This document shows, in pieces, positions 14,689 through 25,322 of a stretch of 64,000 bases of DNA; position 1 is the stretch's first letter; every line of letters starts with the position of its first letter. The position numbers and the translations under genes were made by a program. The DNA comes from Mactra quadrangularis. Lineage: Eukaryota > Mollusca > Bivalvia > Venerida > Mactridae. The DNA lies in assembly GCA_025267735.1 (NCBI GenBank), contig CM046301.1, positions 56,997,872 through 57,061,871 on the forward strand, read 5' to 3'. The notes under the pieces are model-generated. The model saw nothing but the letters and a program-made list of their open reading frames with translations, had not been told where the DNA came from and made no database searches.

Positions 14689-15194
14689 TGAATAAAAATT
14701 TAAAGACACAAGCGTTTTGATGATGTAGATTTATCATTCAACAAAATGTTCGTCCATACTTATTCACAAAACCAAAAGATTTAATTATTAGATAATCACT
14801 TATCGATATAGTTTTCCTTGATGTCCTAATGGTCGAGATAGTCAACAGGAACTACTATAAAGTGTTATGAACAGTCAGTTCCGTCCTAACAATTTCCTTG
14901 TGTTATCTAATCGAGTCCACTTAAATATTGTCGTCCAAAGATAAAAAAATTCTTAGTATTACAAAATATCTTCTTAATCGTCACATCAAACATAATTATA
15001 TGATGGTAAGTACTGTTTATCTAATATTTTGGTGAGTCCAAAATGTAACTCAATTCATTAACTTGACATTTCATGGAAGTCAAGAGTCAAGTATATGCTG
15101 TTTTTAGAACATATTTTACAAATCGGAAGATACTTGCCTCTGGTACACAGCACAGTACGAAACAAACATGGCATGAATACAAAATACGTTAACA

Positions 15195-15778
15195 AATACA
15201 TACATCGTGTGCAAATACATGTACAAATACATGTGCAAATACATGTGCAAATACATGTGCAAACACAATACAAATACATGTGCAAATACATGTGCAATAC
15301 ATGTGCAAATACATGTACAAACACAATACAAATGCATGTACAAATACATGTGCAAATACATGTGCAAATACATGTGCAAATACAATACAAATACATGTAC
15401 AAATATATGTGCAAACACAATACAAATACATGTACAAATACAAGTGAAAATACATGAGCAAATACAAGTACATACACAATACAAATATATGTACAAATAC
15501 ATGTGCATAGACATGTACAAATACATGTGCAAATACATGTGCAAACACAATACAAATATATGTACAAATACATGTGCAAATACATGTACAAACACAATAC
15601 AAATATATGTACAAATACATGTGCATATACTTGTACAAACACAATACAAATACATGTACAAATACAATACAAATAATTCAATTACAATACAATTACAATA
15701 CAGTTACAATACAATTACAATACAAATACAATACAAACGCAATACAAACGCAATACACATACAATACCAATATGATAC
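15195..15778. repeat. ACATGT-rich minisatellite array
   Basis: Built from 12-bp units ACATGTGCAAAT with variants ACATGTACAAAC and ACAATACAAAT, ending in an AATTACAATAC tract. The low-complexity pattern gives long artefactual frames on both strands (CTCICTC-type and NTNTCTNT-type), which are not genes. Confidence 0.95.
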
Positions 15779-15934
15779 AATGCCGCCTTGATTGGGCGTG
15801 CGGATACCAGTATCCACATGGCTTCACTTAGGTTGTGGTAAAGAACTTATGCGCTGAATTTCAATTTTGGCTCCATGTCCTGGTCGCAACAAGTCATACC
15901 TTACAGTTTACATGTACCATGAATGTCGGTTTTC

Positions 15935-16430
15935 CACCAATCTCCGTAAACCGATATCCTATAGACCGCTGTCGTATAGAATCTCTTAGGGTCGTTTGGA
16001 GGATTTGTCGAAATGATCTTTGTGTCGACCAATCAATGCGTAGCTTTCATCTAAACGAAACACTATAAAAAGCATCTTGATCTATTTTTAGACCAAGATT
16101 TGCTAGCGAATTTGACGGTGGTGTTATTCACGGGCTGTGATTGGACGACTCTTCAAATTGCGTGACGTATTATTATTATATACCGTATTTGTATAGCGCT
16201 CTTTTCATATTGAATATATGTTCAAAAGCGCTTCACAATCATATGCATAATTAGGAAAAAGACGATGTACTCAAGTTACTTAACATAATGATTGCGTCAT
16301 GAATATTGTAATGAGAAAAGGTTACCTGAACGTGATCCTCATAAGTTCATAACGAAACAACCAGATTTAAATCAGCAAGTATGTGAGCGGAGAATTTTAA
16401 ATCAGGTTTTAATCAGATTGGGTTTCCGCC
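15935..16430 (+). repeat. Dispersed ~0.45-kb repeat, copy 2, with nested insertion
   Basis: Same order of blocks as copy 1. At 16169-16261 about 93 bases with no counterpart in copy 1 (TATTATTATTATATACCG through AAAAGCGCTTCACAATC) interrupt the match between GTGACGTA and GACGATGTA. This is a later insertion resembling a SINE tail. Confidence 0.8.
16169..16261. mobile_element. Nested SINE-tail-like insertion
   Basis: Contains CCGTATTTGTATAGCGCTC and, inverted, AAAAGCGCTT. Its edges are defined by comparison with the uninterrupted copy at 13780-14200. Confidence 0.6.
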
Positions 16431-16439
16431 AAATAGAGA

Positions 16440-17060
16440 TGAACGTTCGGCTCCACGTGAGAGATTTTAAAGCAAGAAAGGGTTTACGGATGGTCCTGAC
16501 ATATTATTACCTTCCATTTAAAGTCAACGATAGTATGAAATTTCCGATGTATAGAAGAAAGCAAATACTGGAAAACTGAAAAGTTCAGAGAATTCGGTTA
16601 GGTGAGCTGGTCTTCAAACACAATTGAAAAAAATAATGAAAGACGAGGATATCCAAATAAACAAATGTTCCAGAACAAAAACAAATAAGTCACGTGTCAG
16701 GTCAAGAAGTTCATTACCTTACGTTATCTTGTTTGATCGTTATGACATTCTCAGGTAAAATGTTTTATGTTTCCAACTTCTGTAGAATATTAGCTTTGTT
16801 ATCAATGTGGAAAGAATAGAATTGACCGCTGACAGCTGCAAGGACAAAACGTAGTAAACAAAAACTTGGAGGAAGAAATGGCAGGGTCAATATTGCTGGT
16901 ACCATCGTCCATATCATCAATATCTTCTTGTATCTTATCAGATCATAAATATATACATATCAGTAGATCCTTGGCAGTTAATTTGTTAAATGGATTTTCT
17001 AGATAATCTTTGTATCATCCAAAGAGTTGTGCTTTTAAATTAAAACCTTAGCTGGAGGTC
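16440..17060. other. Gene-free stretch
   Basis: No recognisable gene, RNA or repeat. Confidence 0.4.
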
Positions 17061-17204
17061 GATGTTGTCAATGGCGATTGTGAGCGCTCGCTTCTGCTCC
17101 TTATAATGTTGTATTGTGTTCAGAAATAGTAATTGGAAATAGTTGGATTCATAAATGTATATTTTGATTGCTGCTCAGGGAACGCAATCGCCATTGCCAA
17201 CATG
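17061..17204. mobile_element. MITE, ~143 bp
   Basis: Inverted ends of about 22 bases: ATGTTGTCAATGGCGATTG on the left and, on the reverse complement of the right, ATGTTGGCAATGGCGATTG. Flanking duplication not established. Confidence 0.6.
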
Positions 17205-20185
17205 AAATAGCAGAATACTTATAAAAGTGCAAGTATGAGTTCGCTGATTAAACCTGCGCGGCAAATTTACAACTGTCATTTTTTAACATATTTATCGAAT
17301 GCCCATTAGTGTAAGTATATGTTTTTAATCAAGAAATTATTAAAGGAGATAATCTAATGTATCAATAACTAGGTGTTTCGTGTACTCTCATTAATGAACT
17401 AAAGGCCCGCACCTGATCTGCTGACCCACCGATAAAAGAAAATTTTGCCATTAAACGCATGTTGAAATGTATTTTCTTCAAACCTGTGCATATCAATCAC
17501 ACCGTATATTTACCTTAACAATATCACTGAAGAAGCTCACACCGACCTTCCAAGAATGAATGATGACAATAAAGGTGTGCCAAACATCTCAAGGACGTTA
17601 TCGACAGAAAGTCAGAAAGTGAAAACATTTATAATAGACTAAGTACAATATGTACATATAACTGTCAAGAGCAGACGATAATGATGCAGAATTATCAATA
17701 CAGTTTTTTCTTGGAAAATACTATTGTACAGTACCAGTAATTTTATTGGTTATTTCTAGTAAGGCACGCGAATGTGAGGTCACTGCAAGGTCAGAAGTAA
17801 CTCACACTAGACGTAATCGGTTTTAAAAGATTTTTCCATCTCATACGGAGAGCCTGACATGAGGTTAGTTGCAATCTTGATTAATATTAACTGCGCATGC
17901 GTGGTAAGTCATTTCTTGTAGTAGATGCCAAAATGTTGAATCTTAACTCAAGAAGAATTCAGTAGAGTCTAAACAGTTTGATTGTTTCCTATGAGTGTGA
18001 CCGAGGGTATGAGGTCATTGCAAGTTCATTTTATGTCCATTTTACATATCTGTTTATTGTTCGACCGATTTGTGTTTTTCTAACTGTACTAGACTGGAAG
18101 GAATTTCTTGAAGTAAAGTTTCAAGAGTGTAGATTGTATTGTATGATGCGTTAATGAAGTTATGCCAAGCTCTAGGAAACGGATTAATCCCAGCGTGGAA
18201 AAATATTACCTGGGTGGCGACCTTGATTTAACAATACACTAATCATTACAAGTCAATACTGGAAGTTGAAAACTTATGTCTATTGTACTTTCTTTGAGTT
18301 TTCTAATAATAATAAAGTTTTATTTCTATAATTGAAATGAAATATAGGCTTTAACATCAAAATTGCCCGCAGAATTTTACGCTGTAAGAAATGTTAAGTT
18401 TTTGTGATTCTTTCCTTCCTTTGTATTAAATGGTGATAGGCGTTGCATCAGGTACCTTTGTCATTAGCTTATTATGAAAGGGGAAAGCAGGTTGTGCACC
18501 AGGTCATTATGAGAAGTCATCAGCATTTCCGCCAAATGATAAAAATTGTTACCACTTTGGAGCCATTGGAACCAACAGTATTTGTTATGGTGTCATTGTG
18601 TTTAACGCCGTTCACAAACATTGTAATTTAGTTATCCTGAACTATTGTTTCAATCAAGTACTCACCCACCGTTCCATAAGCCAACAACTTCTTCATTCAC
18701 CTATAAGTATTCGGAAATCAACATCATTGTACATTTTCATTAAGGATGTAACATTCCTCGCTGAAAGATTGAATATAAAAAAGCTTATTGAATTAGCCGG
18801 CACCTTAAATAAATCTTTTACAGTAGAACCATTGCAGAGCAACCCTCTACATAACAAATCCTCTGCACAACAACCGCGTTTGATATTTCACTTTGACCTA
18901 ATTTTAATTTGATTTAATCTCTGTAGATCAACAACCTCTGAACAGCAACACATTTTAGTCCTTCCCAGTGGGTGTTATTCAAGAGAAGTCGTACTTTCTA
19001 CAAAAGTGTTGATAACGGTGTAAAATCCCCCATAAAAGACAAATGCTTCACCTGGTGGTCTGCAGAAAGTAAATGACACGAAACCAACATAACACGAACA
19101 ATCTCTGGAACAAGATGTTGCTTTGATAAGCAGTCATCTAACAAACCTTCAAGTTGTGTAGGTTTCACGTAATGTTAGGGCAATGTTCATGTGTCAACAC
19201 TCAGTGTGCTTGTCCTGGGACTGACACTATGTCGGACAAGCAGTGAGAAGTGATGCTGAATTTATCTATCATTAGAATAAAAAGCGACGTTTCACGAACA
19301 CAGCATATCTAGATAGTATTTTGACATGCAATGGAACGCTTTTTTCTGGCCTATTTTAATTAGTTTTCAATACTTTTTCGGTTAATTTTAGCCACCGGTC
19401 ATCCTTTCTAAATTTTCTGAACTCGTGTACCTTTCCATCAGAAGTTATCAATGCCTTCGTGTAAATTATTAGGCCTACACGAATAATAGAAAATATTCTT
19501 ACCGTCGTACTTTTTATGATAGGATATGACTTGCAGCGATTAGAGTTGAGTCACAATACGTAAGCTACTGTAATAACCACTGGACATGGGTTGAGACTCC
19601 AAATGTTAGTTCTTGCACAATGCCTCTGAAACTTAGCGGAAGAAACAGTATAGTTCAATGTAATATTACAATGCTATTTAAGAAGAAGGTAAATGTCATA
19701 TAATTAATTTATGTAATTAAGGTAAATGCCAAGTTTAACCAGAAAATAGCAGCTAACTTGAGGTGAGATATACTATATTACAAAATTAACTAAATCAGAT
19801 TAATGGCGATAGTTTAATTAGCAGTTTTTATTTTTCATCGTGTAATATTACATGTACTTAAAGCTTTTTTCCGACAAATAATACTTAACTCAAGGACATC
19901 ATTAGTAACGTCTAGTAATTTTCTCAGAATAACGTCTAAAAGAGGTCTTGTTTTATAAAGATATATCACCAGCTTAGTGATAGTGTTTATGCAATACTTT
20001 GAGCATCCTACTCTCAGAGCATCTATGGATCTCAACTGAAAGGAAATCTTAATCTTCCTGGGACAGAAAACTCTAAAGAAAGATCCCTAATTGATGATCA
20101 AGCTCGCAAGACACCAAGACATTTTGAGATTTTGGTCCCGTATAAAATGACCCCCACAAGACAAGGGTGTTATGACATTAATTTA
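17205..20185. other. Gene-free stretch
   Basis: Includes a 104-codon frame at 18598-18912 without domain or homology that I recognise. Short SINE-like scraps (TGTTTAACGCCGTTCAC at 18600; CTTGCACAATGCCTCTG at 19612) are present. No gene supported. Confidence 0.4.
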
Positions 20186-22280
20186 GTCTCATTCTAATAA
20201 CAAACTGTTTCTTTCATAGTGATGGCGTTTAGATAGCCTCGTTCTAATAACAAACTGTTTCTTGCATTGTGATGGCGTTTTATAGCCTTGTTCTGATAAT
20301 AAAACGTTGCTTACATATAGTTAAAGTTTATATAGCCTCGTTCTGATAATAAAACGTTACTTACATAGTGACGACGTTCAGAAAGCCTCGTTCTGATAGT
20401 AAAACGTTACTTACATAGTGACGGAGTTCAGATAGCCTCGTTCTGATAATGAAACGTTACTTACACAGTGACGGAGTTCAGATAGCCTCGTTCGGATTAC
20501 AAACGTTACTAACATAGTGACGACGTTCATATAGCCTCGTTCTGATAATGAAACGTTTCTTACATAGTGACGACGAATATATAGCCTCGTTCTGATAATG
20601 AAACGTTACTTACATAGTGACGACGTTCATATAGCCTCGTTCTGATAATGAAACGTTTCTTACATAGTGACGACGATTATATAGCCTCGTTCTGATAATG
20701 AAACGTTACTTACATAGTGACGACGTTTATATAGCCTCGTTATGATCTAAAACGTTACTAACATAGTGACGACGTTCTTATAGCCTCGTTCTGATTAACA
20801 AACGTTACTTACACAGTGACGACGTACATGTAGCCTTGTTCTGATAAATAAACGTTACTTACATAGTGACGACGTTCAGATAGCCTCGTTCTGATAATGA
20901 AACGTTTCTTACATAGTGATGACGAACATATAGCCTCGTTCTGATAATGAAACGTTACTTACATAGTGACGACGTTCAGATAGCCTCGTTCTGATAATAA
21001 AACGTTACTTACATAGTGACGGAGTTCAATTAGCCTCGTTCTGATTAGCAAACGTTACTAACATAGTGACGACGTTCATATAGCCTCGTTCTGATAATGA
21101 AACGTTTCTTACATAGTGACGACGATTATATAGCCTCGTTCTGATAATGAAACGTTTCTTACATAGTGACGACGTTTATATAGCCTCATTCTGATTAAAA
21201 ACGTTACAAACATAGTGACGACGTTCTTATAGCCTCGCTCTGATTAACAAACGTTACTTACACAGTGACGATGCGTATGTAGCCTTGTTCTGATAAATAA
21301 ACGTTACTTACATAGTGACGACGTTCAGATTGCCTCGTTCTGAAAATCAAACGTTACATACATAGTGACGACGTTAGATAGCCTCGTTCTGAAAATCAAA
21401 CGTTACCTACATAGTGACGACCTTAAGATTGCCTCATTCTGATAATGAAACGTTACTTACATAGTGACGACATTTCTATAGCCTCGTTCTGATAATTAAA
21501 CGTTACTTACACAGTGACGACGTTCATATAGCCTCGTTCTGATAATCAAACGTTACTTACATAGTGACGACGTTCATATAGACTCGTTCTGATAATGAAA
21601 CGTTACTTACATAGTGACGACGTTTATATAGCCTCGTTCTGATAATTAAATGTTACTGACACAGTGACGACGTTCATATAGCCTCGTTCTAATAATGAAA
21701 CGTTACTTACATAGTGGCGACGTTTAGATTGCCTTGTTCTGATTACCTTAACGTTACTTACATAGTGACGACGTTCATATAGCCTCGTTCTGATTAACGA
21801 ACGTTACATACAAAATGACGACGAACATGTAGCCTCGTTCTGATAATCAAACGTTACTTTCATAGTGACGACGTTTAGATCGCCTCGTTCTGATTACCAA
21901 AACGCTACTTACATAGTGACGACGTTCAGCTAGCCTGGTTCTGATAATAAAACGTAACTAACATAGTGACGACGGTCAAATAGTGACGTCATTTAGATAG
22001 CCTCGTTCTGCTAATTAAACGTTACACTTAGATAGTGACGACGTTAATATAGCCTCGTTCTGTTAATCAAACGTTACTTACTTAGTGACGACGTACAAAT
22101 AGCCTCGTTCTGATAATCAAACGTTTCTTACATAGTGGCGACGTTAATATAGCCTCGTTCTGTTAATCAAACGTTACTTACTTAGTGACGACGTACAAAT
22201 AGCCTCGTTCTGATAATCAAACGTTTCTTACATAGTGGCGACGTTTATATAGCTTTGTTCCGATAATCAAGCGTAACGTA
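20186..22280. repeat. Minisatellite with 50-bp unit, first block, about 42 copies
   Basis: The consensus unit runs TAGCCTCGTTCTGATAATGA, then AACGTTACTTACATAGTGAC, then GACGTTCATA. The period is 50 bases (for example ATAGCCTCGT at 20581 and 20631). Copies vary by substitutions and 1-2-base indels. A 100-bp segment is repeated nearly exactly (about 22040-22139 and 22140-22239), showing dimer-scale amplification. Confidence 0.97.
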
Positions 22281-22727
22281 CACAGTGCATTCAGACTCCA
22301 CGGCCATTCGCTACAAATATCCTTGGACATTTGAAGGCGCCATTTTGAAACTAAGTAAACAAGTACACGATCGTTTAGGCGATGAGTGATGTTTCGGTTT
22401 TAGTCCGTAAATTTTAAATAACACAGTTAAATAACATCGCTGAACAATATTTGGTTCGATATATAGCATATAAATCTAGGGTTGCCTGCAAGACTGTAGT
22501 AAGTACACTGCGTTAAAGAGCAAGTTACGGCAGTATAGCTGGCAACCCTCGAAATATATTTGACAAAGATTAGTTTTACAAATGCGTATATAACAAGAAC
22601 TATTTTGCATAACCGTTACGTGCTTCGCCTCGCGTAGGTAGTAAAATCCCAAGCTGCCAGGGTAGACCCCCCGAATCCTTCCGAGATTATTCATTCAAGA
22701 AAGGTCGAGGAGTTCCGAATGGTTAAC
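22281..22727. mobile_element. Insertion interrupting the 50-bp minisatellite
   Basis: About 447 bases unrelated to the array. The ends look inverted: CATTCAGACTCCACGGCC on the left versus CATTCGGAACTCCTCGACC on the reverse complement near 22717. The array resumes at TGACGACGTTC in register. A fold-back element (22463-22565) lies inside. Confidence 0.6.
22463..22565. mobile_element. Small fold-back MITE, copy 1
   Basis: Inverted ends CTAGGGTTGCC and GGCAACCCTCGA, with AAGACTGTAGTAAGT and TAAAGAGCAAG inside. The same order is found in the reverse complement of 39634-39727, so both belong to one family. Confidence 0.7.
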
Positions 22728-23385
22728 AATGACGACGTTCATATAGCCTCGTGTTGATAATCAAACGTTACTTACACAGTTACGACGTTCATATAGCCTC
22801 GTTCTTATAATAAAACGTAACAAACATTGTGACGACGATAATAGAGCCTCGTTCTGATAATCAAACGTAACTTACATAGTGTGACGTTCATATAGCCTCG
22901 TTCTAATAATCAAACGTTACTTACATAGTGACGACGTTCATATAGCCTCGTTCTGATAGTCAAACGTAACTTATATAGTGATGACGTTCATATAGCCTCG
23001 TTCTAATAATCAAACGTTACTTACATAGTGACGACGTTCATGTAGCCTCGTTTTAATAATAAAACGTTACTTACACAGTGACGACGTTCATATACTATAG
23101 CCTCGTTCTGATAATCAAACGTTACTTACATAGTGACGACCTTTATGTAGCCTCGTTCTGATAATAAAATGTTACTTACAAAGTGACGACGTTAATATAG
23201 CCTCGTTCTGATAATTAAACGTTACTTACATAGTGACGACGTCAATATTGCCTCGTTCTGATAATAAAACGTTTCTTACATATTGACGACGGTAATATAG
23301 CCTCGTTCTGATAATCAAACGTTACTTTCATATTGACGACGTTAATATAGCCTCGTTCTGATATTAAATTGTTGCTTACGTAGTG
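22728..23385. repeat. Minisatellite with 50-bp unit, second block, about 13 copies
   Basis: Same unit and orientation as 20186-22280, decaying at the right end (TTGTTGCTTACGTAGTGG) into unique sequence. Confidence 0.97.
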
Positions 23386-23616
23386 GTAGATTTAAATTAT
23401 TAGATAGATCTATTAGATAGAAATATTTCCGTATTAGGTAACACAATCATTTTACTACAATTAATTTTATCTGACAGAATATGAATGTAAAATATTGTTC
23501 ATATTACTAAGACAATGAATTAAAATAGAACATTTAAAAATTGCATTTTTGACAAAAAAGAACTACTCTTTATTTTCCATTGTGGGGATGAAATTCATAG
23601 ATAAAAAATACCCGGG

Positions 23617-23890
23617 TATGTGGGGAATTGGCTACGCGCCGGATTCCAAATCAAGTGTCCCGAAGTGGTTGCCGTTTTCAAACCTCACAAGGACCGGTAA
23701 TACCCTCCCATGAATTTCATCAATATTGTCGATTTTCTTCCATTAATATTGTTTTTGGAGAAGTTGACGGTCTTTTGGAAGGGTAGGTGAGTATTGGTTC
23801 TATGCAAATGTTCGGGAAAGCTAGGTTAGGCGAGCTGGCTACCGTAAAATGACAATAATTAATATTTCCACGGCGCTTAAAAAACATTTC
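23617..23890 (+). mobile_element. tRNA-derived SINE
   Basis: A tRNA-like head (GGCTACGCGCCGG, then GCCGTTTTCAAACCTC) is followed by a body, TTTTGGAAGGGTAGGTGAGT then GAAAGCTAGG and GAGCTGGCTACCGT. The body matches that of the SINE at 42066-42330. Confidence 0.65.
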
Positions 23891-24440
23891 AAAAGCCAAC
23901 AAAGACCCCCATGAAAGTGTTTGGTTTATTGATTATTTGAAGATACAAAAGCAACTGAACTGACCAGCACTTGACAAGATAATAGAGAACTTACAAATAA
24001 TGATAATAAAACTATCATCAAAAAGATGCATAGTACAAAAACAACAGTTTTATATTGCTTAGAAATTATCAAATTGAGATAGTTGTTAGAAACCATTGTC
24101 CTGAGAATGATTAATGGACATATGCTTCATCTTATTGGTCAGTATAATTGTTCATTTGTGGTCAGCAATGCACTTCGGCACTAGAGATACGATATAGCCA
24201 GTCCAAGAAAATCAATTATAGAGTTTAATTGTCTATCGAAAGTGAGTGAAGGATTCCGCATGTTAGTTATAACAATAAAATACATCCCTTGGTTGATTAT
24301 CTATGCGTTTTATTCTAAGGGTTGTGTGCGAGATGTTCTTGAGAGACGAATAATGTATCTAAAAGTACACTATGGAAAAAAGGTAAAAATATAATTTAGG
24401 GGGAGGGGGCGAATTCATGATTGTACTAACATAATAAGTG
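23891..24440. other. Gene-free stretch
   Basis: No gene, RNA or repeat recognised. Confidence 0.4.
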
Positions 24441-24449
24441 TTTAGAGGT

Positions 24450-24515
24450 TAATACACGGCGGAGCTGGCTAACAGTCCAGCGTCGTCACTACTCGACCAC
24501 GCTGCTACCTTTTAA
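24450..24515 (-). mobile_element. tRNA-like SINE fragment
   Basis: The reverse complement reads GTAGCAGCGTGGTCGAGTAG then GCTGGACTGTTAGCCAG, resembling the 5' half of a serine/leucine-type tRNA. No box B follows, so it is a fragment. Confidence 0.4.
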
Positions 24516-24602
24516 TGGAAGACAGAAAATACTTAACTATTTATAACTACGTGACCGTCATTACTGCTGCATGTTCAGTAACGATTGTTAGCTAACGTTA
24601 CG

Positions 24603-24731
24603 GGTACGGGAAAACTCAACCAGAAGACAACTCAACCAGTAGATAACTCAAAGTTGTGACAACTCAACCCGTTAGTTGGGGATTGAGTTGTCTCGGATTG
24701 AGTTGTCTTTGGATTAAGTAGTTCCGACCCT
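24603..24731. mobile_element. 129-bp MITE with 9-bp target duplication
   Basis: Ends GGGTACGG and CCGACCC are inverted. Subterminal AGACAACTCAACC and GGATTGAGTTGTCT blocks are also inverted. TAACGTTAC flanks both sides exactly (24594-24602, 24732-24740). A 9-bp duplication is typical of Mutator-like elements; that assignment is inference. Confidence 0.75.
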
Positions 24732-25057
24732 AACGTTACGGAACGTTCGAGGTAATTGAACAGGCTACTGTCCTAAACACTTGTTTGTTACTATAACATT
24801 AATTAAGAAGAAGCGTGTTAAGTTAAATTTACAAATGCTGTTGAATATTCAATTCACATGTATTAATATGGATTTGTCTATATTACATTTCATAAAACAG
24901 GGGCAAATATTATCTAAGGCCGCACAAATGTTTTTTTACCGAATTCGATGTATACGTCTTAGATACAATTATATGATATACTATCAACCGTACATTTGTA
25001 CCCCTTTACTACTGGGGCTTTTGAATTCAGTGACTTATATCTTTTTATTGTGTATTT

Positions 25058-25322
25058 AGGGGCGGATCCAGGATTTTTTCTAGGAGAAGTCCGAACTTTT
25101 TCTAGAGGGGGTTCAAACTTTCGAACCACATTATGCACATTTTGCAGAGTAATGCAACACCTTAATAGTACATAACCATTAAATCTATGTTAGGCACCGA
25201 GAAAAATTGCTTCATGCTACTTAAAAACGACTTACAGTCAAGAAATGCACTAATGGACAGGTACATTTTGGAAATTCGGGAGGGGGGCCGGGACCCCCCC
25301 AGACCCCCACTAGATCCGCATG
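25058..25322. mobile_element. MITE with GCGGATC(C/T)AG ends
   Basis: Left end GGGGCGGATCCAGG and right end CTAGATCCGCA are inverted. Oligo-G and oligo-C tracts lie inside the right arm (25272-25307). No target duplication confirmed. Confidence 0.55.

Noticed and set aside
15058..15791. Long open frames on both strands up to 207 codons (CTCICTC and NTNTCT repeats)
   Set aside because: They arise from the 12-bp low-complexity array, overlap in several frames and both strands, and have no domain.
18598..18912. 104-codon plus-strand frame
   Set aside because: No domain, no plausible start context or exon partners, and a SINE-like scrap at its start.
20186..23385. Possible CRISPR array
   Set aside because: The whole 50-bp unit is conserved with no unique spacers, and the sequence is eukaryotic; it is a minisatellite.
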